The position numbers were made by a program, and so were the translations under genes. Of a stretch of DNA of 64,000 nt, positions 11,314 through 20,362 are shown in pieces (within the stretch, counting starts at the first letter, position 1; the number at the start of each line of letters is the position of its first letter). The notes under the pieces were generated by a model. That model worked only from the letters and a program-made list of their open reading frames with translations. It was not told the DNA's origin and did not search any database. Origin of the DNA: Axinella damicornis (lineage: Eukaryota > Porifera > Demospongiae > Axinellida > Axinellidae); assembly GCA_963931865.1 (NCBI GenBank), contig OZ007514.1, positions 8,224,646-8,288,645 on the forward strand, written 5' to 3'.

Positions 11314-11945
11314 CTCCCCCCCAGCAGAATTCTCCTCTGTTCTGGTCAGATTTGTTGAGTATCATGGCAAGCTCTTGCCCTACCTGAAGGTTTCTTGCAT
11401 CTCTTGTGATTGCAACTGCCTTATAGAGAGGGCAGTGACTTCTCTTCCTTGGTTGCAAGGGCAGATTGAAAAATCCTCACCAAAAAATAATGGTGTCCTT
11501 AGCTAGAGTATCATCAGGTCCCCACAATGGATCCATTATCTGACAACCATATTATAGTCTGAGAATCAACTCTGATGTATGCCTAATCACACACAGCATG
11601 CTAGCTACTAGCCCATACCTGTGATGTCGACAGGCTCTAGGCTGCAATCCCAAGTCCATCTGCCAGAGGTGCATGGAAGCTAGAACTGCCAATAGGACCT
11701 TGGTTAGCTCAGCATCAGGATGCTTGGGTGTTCCCCCAGGAACTCTGACAATTACTTGTCCCCCTGCATGGGTGTGGCACAGGAGTCCAAATCTGGTCTA
11801 GGGCGCTCTTTAAATAGAGCAACACTCCTCTTGGAGAGGAAGCATCTCATGTGTGTGGTCAAATGCTTCATTGCGAAGGCACTTTGACAGTACCAGGTAG
11901 CTAGCTAGCTAGCTAGCTACTGTACCTTCCTTTGATTCACCAGCG

Positions 11946-12740
11946 ATGCTGGGTCAAGACAAGATGAGACTACTGTCAGACCCTGATCTTGGTCTAGTAG
12001 TTCCGGTTCCTCAGATGACGAATAGCCGTCTCAAGGCCTTGACGGTGGTCGTGATACCGTCATCATTGCAGCAACCACCGCCTCTTGGTGTGGGTCCGCC
12101 TTTGGAGGCTGTCGACCCTAGGCTGGTGGCGGGTCCGCCTTAAGAGGCTGTCAACCCTTGCTGAGCCCAGTCACAGTGGGTCCGCCTTGCGAGGCTGTCG
12201 ACCCTTGCAGGGTGCGGGTCCGCCTTGGGAGGCTGTCAACCCTTCCTGGGTGTGGGTCCGCCTTGGGAGGCTGTCGACCCTTGCTGAGCCCAGTCACGGT
12301 GGGTCCGCCTTGCGGGGCTGTCGACCCTTGCAGGGTGCGGGTCCGCCTTGGGAGGCTGTCGACCCTTCCTGGGTGTGGGTCTGCCTTGGGAGGCTATCGA
12401 CCCTTCATTGCGGCTGGCGGGCCCGCCTTGGGAGGCTGTCGACCCTTCCGCTAGTCCACGGTACCAGCGCCAACGTTGGCGCCGATGCTAGAGATCTTGT
12501 GTTGGTCTCCGACCTGGTCCGGTATGTAGTCACCATCGTGATCGCCCTCCTCACTCAAGCCGGAGGTGCCGCGCTCGGCATCCCCTTCTCAGTCCGATGA
12601 GTCTCCATTCCAGCGCACGCCTCGTCGCTTCACCCGTACGTGGGAGGTAGTTGAGGGCGCCTTCCACCAGTTGTTGGCTCATCTTTTTGGCCTAAGTGGC
12701 CAGCTCAAAAAGTATCTCACTGTCTCGTTCTCGAGCAGGA
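11946..12740 (-). pseudogene. Presumed DIRS gag region, repeat-expanded
   Basis: Between the RT relic and the coding-side terminal repeat, where gag should lie. Minus frames include SGLSEEGDHDGDYIPDQVG and proline/arginine-rich repeats but no diagnostic motif, so the assignment rests on position. Confidence 0.4.
12085..12450. repeat. Minisatellite of about 40 bp, nine units
   Basis: Repeated GGGTCCGCCTTGGGAGGCTG and TCGACCCTT, about every 37-44 bp, lie in the gag-like part of the DIRS element. It is far more GC-rich than its surroundings and produces spurious plus-strand frames of 65-171 codons. Confidence 0.88.
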
Positions 12741-12864
12741 CAAAAAAGGCGGGATCGTACATGAGGTGATTCCTTTTATGAATATTAAATTATGTGAACT
12801 TTGAACTCTGCTGATTAGTTGGGACAAAAGAGGTAATACCATGTAGTAAACTGACTATGTTGTT
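12741..12864. repeat. DIRS inverted terminal repeat (window right)
   Basis: Partner of 7915-8038. It is followed by 29 bp of end-specific sequence reaching 12893, which is also represented in the internal complementary region. Confidence 0.92.
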
Positions 12865-13308
12865 GTAGTGTATCCGGAGCCTCCGAAATACAACTGGAGC
12901 GAGGGTGACAAGCTGTGCGTCTTACTGAGCTACCTGTTACTTGGTTTCTGCAACCTTCTTCAGAAGCACATGTCTGGAAAGGAACGTTTTGCACGCTCCT
13001 GGTATCGTGGTACAACTACATTGGTGCTCTGGCTTGCAACCCAAAAGACGAAGCTGGGATTGAGGCGCGTTGGTCAGGCCTAACTGAGGCAGGTCTGACT
13101 CGCAGTGCAACACACTAGAAACGTTTAGTTTATGGCCTCGTTCCAGCTATGCGTACCACCCCGTGAAAATTATTATCAGTCACTTACGTGGTACCACAAT
13201 GGTCTTCCATATAAGGTATGACCATAAGGTGTGAGGGACTACATCATGTCTATACTAGTTCGACGCTCCTTCGCCGCCTTCAGCGGCTCATGCGCTCCTG
13301 CTAGTGAG

Positions 13309-13897
13309 TAGCCTCATTCCCAGGCTGTCTGCCGCTTCGTTTATAGTCGCATATGTGACCTTTGAACCCTTGTCAGATAAGCTGGCAGAAGGCCTGGTAC
13401 CACTCCTACGTCATTTACAAGCAAAGTGGACATGGTTATGATGTAGGTGGACATGGTTTCATGTAAAACGGCTACGTGCCAGAAGTTCACGGGCTAACGG
13501 CAGGTTTCCTAGCGAGTTGTTGTTGGCTTTTACGCTACTGTGGTGGACCGCTGGAGGCGTCAGGTATGGAACTCCTTGTTGTACGGTTGTAGTAGCCTAG
13601 GTAACTACAAAAGCTTACCTCTACAGTAGCTTACCAAGCGCTTGGTACGCCTGAGTAGTCAAACGTTAGTGCATGCTGTATTGCCGTTAGCGCTGAGTTG
13701 GCATCAAGTTGCTGTCTTCGTGGTATCAATGTAAACTCGAAAGCATACGTGTAGTCGAGTTGCTTCATAACCGTGTCCACTTTGCCTGTAAATGACGTAG
13801 GAATGGCACCAGGCCTTCTGCAAGCTTATCTGACAAGGGTTCAAAGGTCACGTATGCGACAAAAAACAAAGCGGCAGATGGCCTGGGAATGAGGCTA
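13309..13897. mobile_element. Mutator-like TIR element, copy B
   Basis: Duplicate of 3953-4541 and also 589 bp. It starts TAGCCTCATTCCCAGG, and the 9-bp duplication GCTAGTGAG is intact on both sides (13300-13308, 13898-13906). The first base is T here and A in copy A, confirming TAGCCTC as the true end. Confidence 0.82.
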
Positions 13898-13906
13898 GCT
13901 AGTGAG

Positions 13907-15490
13907 AACACTGGTTTCTAACACCCGTCTGACTACAATATGAATTACAGTGTACCTTCACTGCTACAAAGAAACGAACATTACATCATACTTTTCAAAA
14001 TCCCTGCCCCCCCATATAAAACCCTGGGGTGTGTGTGGTGGTGTGCAAGGGACAGGAACTAAATCAAGCCACAATCACCAGCCTAGCCAGCTGCATACCT
14101 CTCAATGATCCTGAGCGCTGTGACCACATTCCTCGGCTCACTGGACACAAGCTTTGCTCTCTGGTGCATCACCAGTCAGAGGTGCTGCCCGAGGGCATCC
14201 TGGAACGAGAGGGAGATGGATCAGTTGTTTGGACACACACAACTGGACAGCATGAGACTCCGGCTATGACAATGACTACTAGTTGCCATTGGATTGATGT
14301 GCATCAATTAGTATTTACTTCCACGTGGGATTATGCCCATAAACGTTGCCTATTATGCCCATATTATTCCCTATGCCCTATGCTCAGGTATGCTAAAAAT
14401 TATTCCGGCACAAGCCTACATGCTACATGCATATATGTCAACTCATCAATAGTAGTATTGCAGCCTACTGAGGTTTGTCTGGAGGTGATTCTATAGACAG
14501 AGGTGTGCTAATTCAATCTGTAGAATGACATTGTATGCACAGTAAAGCCACCAGACATGAAGTGGTGCAGGTGCTAAGAAGGAATACAAACACAACTAAG
14601 TGTCTCCAGCTACCAGTACTGTCACTTCAATACTACAATGGTCACAGAGTAGGAAGGTTGGCGTCACTAGCTTAGACTTGTCCACCGAATTATGGGCACA
14701 TACCGTATCGATAGCTTAGAGCTGTGACTAGGTCACAACCCATGACTGTCCAATAACTGCCTGTAACTGCATGACCACCCTGCCGGTGACCCTGTGACCC
14801 TGTGATTTTTGAAAAATCCACCGTGACTGCATCAATTTTCAGACTTCCGGTAATACAGTGAACAAACCAATGCCTCACCTACAGATACGGGATCCCGGTC
14901 ACAGCTCTAAGTTCACCGCTAAATTATTGGAGTGACCATCCCTTGAAGAAATATCATTCGGTTAGTTTGCCTGCATTATTCAACACTGTACATCCATAGA
15001 ATAATCCCTCACCATTTTTTTTTGACGTGAAGGTGGTGCCAGTCTTCAATACCTTTTCATTAAACATGCACTCACTGACACTGTATGGGGAAGAATAGTA
15101 TCTGCATGAGATCTAAACACATACGAAGCTTCTCACCATATGCAGCCACCAAGCATCCAAGCACACAATACCCACGGTGGGTAGGCATGCGCAGTTAAGG
15201 TAGGAAACATGGGTAACAGTGATCTCCGAAACAAAGTTGATGGACAAATGGGCAGCATCAAAGCGTACACAAGTTTCAGCAATAGTTTGCATCAAACTGC
15301 TCCCTCTGAAAACGCCCTAAAACTAAATTTTAAGGCCCTCTACTAAACTGAAAATTTGGACCTTCTCCAAGCCCCACCCACACTCTGACCCCATCATCAA
15401 TACCCACACAAAACAGGCCAAAAACCACGTATGGATTTACCACCTGCTCTCCTCAGTTGCAGGCTACAGCCCAAAACTCACAGCCACCCT
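13907..15490 (+). other. Right part of duplication copy B
   Basis: Matches 4551-6103. It holds the shorter version (14029-14496) of the unrecognised frame and the second GAGCTGYGACC element. No supported gene. Confidence 0.4.
14655..14945. mobile_element. GAGCTGYGACC MITE, copy 2
   Basis: Duplicate of 5275-5565 brought along by the segmental duplication, so it is not an independent insertion. Confidence 0.6.
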
Positions 15491-15870
15491 ATCTGCTTCT
15501 ATCATGTGCTCTTTCCCGTCACCTAAGTTGGTCAGTGGTTTCTCGTTGCCTTCTTAGCCGTCTCACTCTCCTCTCTCGGTGAGCTTGTAGTCGTTGTAGT
15601 CGTTGCTCTCTCTGTTCCGGACTCTCTTGTTCAGGCCTTAAGTTCTTTGCCGTTGACTTATTCTCAGTCAGCTTGTATAGTCTACGTTCTTGGCGCTCCT
15701 CAGACGATCATTCTTGCGTATACCTTGTAATCCGACTTCTTGCTCTCTTGCTGAAATCTTGCACAGTAGGGTGCGGCCACATGCACATTACTAGTTAGTA
15801 AATCCGTTGCGCATGCGCTCCGGTCCAGCTATGTACCCAGCACTGTGTCTCGGCGCTTCGGCGCCGAGAA
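15491..15870. other. No gene recognised
   Basis: Single-copy T/C-rich sequence after the duplication. It ends in a strong CTCGGCGC-TTCG-GCGCCGAG-type hairpin near 15849-15868, just before the next MITE. Confidence 0.4.
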
Positions 15871-16109
15871 CATTAAAAATGTATGGAGATGTAGGGATAG
15901 CAGAATAGCAAAAAGTAAGAAAACAAGCAGTGATGATGGCAGTTCAGTATACAACACCCTACATACTTTTCTCACTATACATGTATTATGTGGAAAGATA
16001 TGTAAGATGGGGTTGTATACTGAACTATTTTATGCTTGTTTTCTTACTTTCCTTGCTTGTTTTCTTACTTTCTGCTATCCCTAGCTACATCTCCATACAT
16101 TTTTAATGT
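15871..16109. mobile_element. MITE with ends CATTAAAAATGTATGGAGATG
   Basis: About 55-60-bp inverted arms (ATGTAGGGATAGCAGAATAGC...AAAGTAAGAAAACAAGC) surround a short loop. The right arm carries a duplicated CTTGTTTTCTTACTTTC. A partial relative (GGAGATGTAGGGATAGCA) lies at about 53130-53150. Confidence 0.8.
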
Positions 16110-16638
16110 GTTTTTTTTACACTTGTATGCTATACAATTGTACACCCTGGGTCTACATGTATTCCCTGGGGATGATCCATCAGCACACCAGGCCCATAGC
16201 CAAGAGGTGTGTTTGCTGGATTCAGCCACCTAGCTATAGTACAAATGTGGGAGAGGTTCTCAATTTTATTCAATCCTAGAGCCAGGACAGACTAATCGCT
16301 AGGTGCACAGACTAATAATTTCTGTGTGTGGGACTGAGAGGGATGCTATTTGCGACATAAACATTCCTTCTCAGTGAAAGTCTCACAAACAAACGTACAA
16401 AAACCATACAGGCGAAGATCTCGAATACTGCTTGCACAAAGGGCATCTTCATAGTTTCACGTGCGAAGGTCCATGCATGGAGTTGAAGCCAGTTGAAGTG
16501 TAACTCAAACTGCGAAAATAGGTTATAGTAAGAGAGACTGAGATCTGTCTATTAATTTAGCCCCACCATTGCGACAACCCTGTGAAGGAGTTACCAACCT
16601 GCAACTACGGCCAGCTTGTGACTTAGCGAGAGAACAAC
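16110..16638. other. No gene recognised
   Basis: Anonymous AT-rich DNA between the MITE and the gypsy LTR. Confidence 0.4.
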
Positions 16639-16902
16639 TGTGACTGATTACACATTCCTAGTCTATTTGTCTGTAGCTATCCAGCTATATCGTGAACCCA
16701 TGTAGCTACATTCTTAGCCTGATGACTGTAACTAAGTGCATCCTTGTTCTGAATATAAGCCTCTGGATGATGGTACTGCGAAAACTCTTTGTAATCAGTG
16801 TTGTGGAACCGACTCTCTATATTGATTGATTGATGTCTGAAACCGTGACACTAGCATGACTGGGATGCACAATGGACTAGCAGGTGGAACACAAGCTCAA
16901 CC

Positions 16903-17616
16903 TTGTTTCTGCAAACCAAGAGCGGTCCCTTCTTGAGGAAGGGTGTGGAATTGGAACTGGAGTGGTTGGAGAAGGAATGGGCCATTGAGCCAATGGCATT
17001 CTCAGAGTGGGCTGCCCCACTAGTTCACAGTCGATCTGGAAGTGAAGGTGCATGGTCAGTTGCCCCGCAGTCAACAACAGGGATTGCACCTTCAGAACTT
17101 CTCATGGGTCGCCCGCCATCTTCGCACCCATTTGGATTTCATAGGAAGGTCCAGCACAGGCAAGATCTTCAGAAAGAGCATTGTGATAGCCCCGCAAAGC
17201 CCAGGTCACGTACTGCAGCGTGGGGATTCTGTTTATGCCCTGAACTTCAGATCTGGTCCAAGGTTCTAATGGAGCAGGTACAGCTCAACGATGGCTGTAT
17301 CTTTCGTCGCCACCTGGACCATCTTAAGAGCTTGGCTGACTCCGAGACCCTGGTGAAGACACAACATATTCCAGGAGGAATCCTTGTTCCAGCAACTATG
17401 GGAACGTCAGTGAGTGACGCTGTTATGGTAGCTACCCAATCCAAGGACTGTCATCAGATCCATCACCAGTTGGCGCCACTGATACTTCCGTTTACACTGC
17501 ACCAAATGAACAATCAATTTCCCCTGAAGCCTCCCTCGCGGCCGGTCATCTCGCATCAGGAAACCACCAGACAGATACATTGCTGGTCAATGCTAAGTGG
17601 GGAGAGATGTGACTGA
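16903..17616 (+). pseudogene. Ty3/gypsy pol remnant (RT start joined to integrase tail)
   Basis: A 237-codon open frame. Its start (LEWLEKEWAIEPMAFSEWAA) is the first RT block of gypsy pol. The next segment (TGIAPSELLMGR, and in a shifted frame LRTHLDF and RGDSVYALNF, then RRHLDHLK) is the integrase C-terminus. Most of RT, RNase H and the integrase core are deleted. Frame changes around 17110-17270 mean the long open frame is not the ancestral one throughout. Confidence 0.85.
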
Positions 17617-17811
17617 TTACGCATTTGATATCGTCACAGTGACACTGCAGAAATATACCTAGTTAAAATAACCAAGGATTATAGTTAGTGGAGTCCTTGT
17701 TGCATAATATAGTACCATACCAAAGATGCATAGCTAGTGAAATTAAGTACGGATACATTTCATTCATAGTAACAATGTTCTGTATGTCTTAGATGTATGT
17801 CACATCATATG

Positions 17812-18233
17812 TAGGAGTTAGCTAAGGCTGTGTGATATCAATTTCATGTATGATACATACTTTGAAGTACCATTTCCCTATACAATTCTCACTGCAAAAA
17901 TGGTGTAGTTGTTTTGATTGCTTGGTGGTTACTACAGTTGCACCATGTTTGAACATGCAGGAACCAAGTTGCCTGCATTTCAGTACCATCCAACTTGGAG
18001 TGGCCATTCCAGTAGCATCCTACACAAACTGGTTTATGTAGGGTACTACTGGAATGCTCAGTTTATGTAGGATGCTATCATCCTCCACATTAATAGTATT
18101 GCCTCGATTCTGCATGTCCAAATTCACGGTGCAGCTATAGTAACCACCAAGCAGTCGAAGTAACTACTTCGTTTTTGCAGTGATATATAGGTATGATACT
18201 TGAGGGATTTATTGCATGAGGCCTTAACTCCTA
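17812..18233. mobile_element. Foldback-like insertion inside the gypsy LTR
   Basis: Imperfect inverted repeat: TAGGAGTTAGCTAAGGC... on the left against ...GCCTTAACTCCTA on the right. Internal matches include CACTGCAAAAAYG and GCTTGGTGGTTACTA. It lies within the stretch (17622-18333) that interrupts the right LTR. Exact ends uncertain. Confidence 0.5.
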
Positions 18234-18439
18234 CGTAGCTATAGTTTGCTACCACATGTAGCTAAGGGAACATATTTGCAACAATCGAAACTGCACTAGC
18301 TAACTGCTCTTGGGTTGTTTTAAATTTTTTTCTGTGAATTCCTAGTCTCTTTGTCTGTATCCAGCTATGTTAATTATTGTGAACCCATGTAGCTACATTC
18401 TTAGCCTGATGTCTGTAACTAACTTATGCCTTAGTACCA

Positions 18440-19888
18440 ATGTCGAATGTGACAGTGTTGCGTAGGTGTACATATGCAGCATGTGGACTGCTCATTCTGC
18501 TTGTACTTGTACTAAGCCAGCTGGGTTACAATCAACTCAACAGTAAGTTCCAATCCATTTCTGAATTACTGTGTGCACGCATCATAAGGATCCACATAGC
18601 TAGCTACTAAGCAATCACTGTGAGTTGCATCTATGTATACTGAAACTAGACGCTAGAATTTCTGCCTGGTTCATTTGTGTCACTCAGATTGTGAGAAATG
18701 AATAGGGTCCTGGTTAGCAAAATAAAGGAACATTTAGGATGTGCGTACAGGCCTGCAATGGCTAAAATTAGCCTCGTTCCCAATTACCGAGCGCCTGGGA
18801 CGAGGCTAGGCAAAAGTGAGCTATATACAGAGCATGCATGTCAATCTTGCCATACTAAGGCGAACAGTGTGTATGCCTACTCACTGTATGGCAGTCTCCA
18901 TTGGCGCTGTTAACTTGTTTTTGACCATGGTGGAATAAATCAATTTCTATACCATCAATGTACACATCATGGTATTGGAGCAAATCCTGCCACATGCCAT
19001 TCAATTTTGTCATGTATCTCCCAAACCCAAGACCTTACTGATGTACACCAATAATCAGTGATAATGACCCAAACGATCAGAAAATAAGATGCTGCAGTGC
19101 TTAACCCACTGTACTGTACATAGTGCTTACCTTTACATATACAGATGCTGCAGTGCTTACCCCACCAAAGCTATTGACCTCGGTAAGCCATAATTTATGA
19201 CGTGAAGCTATGTTCCAGTACTGCACCAACAGGAACTTTGTATTGAGGTACTCATTCTCGGACAGATAAAGTACAGTCAGCTAGTACGATGGTACCTAGT
19301 AAGTAAGGTAATTGAATGGTAAGATAATCAGTGTAAAGATCAACGTTCACACTCAAAACATTCCTGAAATCAGATAATTATATAGCTTGTACACCACGGC
19401 ACTTTTCCCGAGGTGACCAAGATGGTCATGAGATTCGCATTCCATATTTGGGTGAGGTTACTCACTAGTGGGTAAGTACTTTGGGTACAGGTGTATAGTG
19501 TGGCACATTGCATGGACTTCCTGGAGTCGGTGCGGAGGCACAATAAAGCTTTAAGGAATGCTTATTATAGGTCTCTTAACACATCTTATTCTTAAGGTAG
19601 GTCTCTTACATATAATTATATATTCATAATCACTTAGGCCTAATGTACATTCCTGCGGTGTTGCCGTGACAATTAGGGAAATCGAGTGCATGTGGCTAGT
19701 AACTCAGTGAAACCTAACCTGTGTTCACCCTAACATCATCATCTGGGAAGTTTTCCCGCTGCATAAAAACTTAATCCCAGTGCGCATTCGTGGTCTGGGA
19801 ACGAGAAAGATGTAAACTCGCTTGTTGCAAAGTTTTATCAAGAAATAGGTCTGGATTTGGCTGCTCCAGTGTTCCGCCCGAGGGCAAG
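18440..19888 (+). CDS. Predicted exons 1 and 2 of the UGM-like gene
   Basis: Exon 1 (18440-18542) starts with ATG and encodes MSNVTVLRRCTYAACG then LLILLVLVLSQLGYNQLN, a short basic head followed by a hydrophobic stretch like a type II signal anchor. It stops at A/GTAAGT. Exon 2 (19833-19888, 56 nt) follows an AG acceptor and ends at CAAG/GTAGAG. The phases fit exactly (34 codons + 1 nt, then 56 nt giving 19 codons) and lead in phase 0 into the exon starting at 20363. Exon 1 alone cannot join the main exon, because the frame meets a stop. This is a prediction from splice sites and phase; there is no transcript evidence here. Confidence 0.55.
18769..18808. mobile_element. 40-bp Mutator-family micro-copy
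   Basis: TAGCCTCGTTCCCA and GGGACGAGGCTA ends face each other across a tiny loop within intron 1 of the UGM-like gene. Flanking 9-mers GGCTAAAAT and GGCAAAAGT agree at 7 of 9 positions, suggesting an old target duplication around a minimal element. Confidence 0.6.
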
Positions 19889-20362
19889 GTAGAGTTATGA
19901 ACTTTTCTGTGTGTTTCGCATTAGTAGTCCATACAATGGTAGGCTGCAGAAAAGCTTTGTGTTTATTGTAACCGAGATCCTGTCAACCAGCGAGCCAGTT
20001 AACAAAAGACTACTGACAATGTTTTATCTTAGTGCCCATAAGCCCAAAACAATTTTTTACATTAGATGGTTTCACTTCTTTTAGCTGTTTCATATGGGCG
20101 GGAAAGAACAATTAACAAACGATCCTGTTTGACAAGTCTGAATTCAATCAACTATATGGAAGCACATCCCTGCCAGCTTGAGTGGGGTATCGCCATACTA
20201 GATTAATTCTCAGATTGGGAAGTGGGAAAACAGAAGTGATAATGTTATGCAGATTATGTGATGTGGCACAGGTGTATTAGTAATAACTTTTAGCTACTTA
20301 TTATACTAGTTGAGGACAAAGAAGTGATGCTAACCTAGCTCTTGAATTTTAATTACATGCAG

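Larger units (their letters stand above)
7842..12893 (-). mobile_element. DIRS-like tyrosine-recombinase retroelement (degenerate)
   Basis: Copy A gives the empty site (GTGTGGAATAA joined directly to CTGGAGCG), so the boundaries are near exact and no target duplication is evident. Inverted terminal repeats of about 124 bp (7915-8038, 12741-12864) and an internal complementary region (8391-8538) that joins the complements of both outer ends define the DIRS architecture. Coding remnants on minus run gag-like repeats, RT, RNase H, methylase-like region, then recombinase. In coding orientation the complementary region lies just before the right terminal repeat, as in DIRS-1. Many frameshifts make it inactive. 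Confidence 0.93.
7438..13300 (+). mobile_element. CAGGAGCG-family TIR element, copy B, split by DIRS
   Basis: Duplicate of 2687-3944. The flanking 7-mer is CTACTGA on the left and CTAGTGA on the right (one substitution). The cargo frame starts at ATG 7648, has the same internal TGA, is interrupted by the DIRS element, and ends at TAG 13116-13118 after a one-base loss near 12990. Both copies of the cargo have therefore been disrupted independently. Confidence 0.8.
6402..15490 (+). repeat. Tandem segmental duplication, copy B
   Basis: Direct repeat of 1154-6103 that lacks the TTAA and hAT insertions but is split by a DIRS-like element at 7842-12893. It also differs in simple repeats: a 13-G run at 6588-6600, and a 24-G run at 7146-7169 with no counterpart in copy A. 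Confidence 0.9.
16639..18422 (+). mobile_element. Internally deleted Ty3/gypsy element
   Basis: The left LTR is about 16639-16850 (TGTGACTGATTAC to ACCGTGACA). The right LTR begins at 17608 with the same TGTGACTGATTAC after a purine tract GTGGGGAGAGA. It is broken after about 14 bp by inserted DNA and resumes at about 18334-18422 (TTCCTAGTCT to CTGTAACTAA). The pol gene between is a fusion of an RT start and an integrase end, so the element cannot move by itself. Confidence 0.75.

Noticed and set aside
12085..12600. A 171-residue plus-strand protein with repeated GCRPL/RLSTL segments
   Set aside because: It is produced by the 40-bp GC-rich minisatellite inside the DIRS element, whose genes run on minus.
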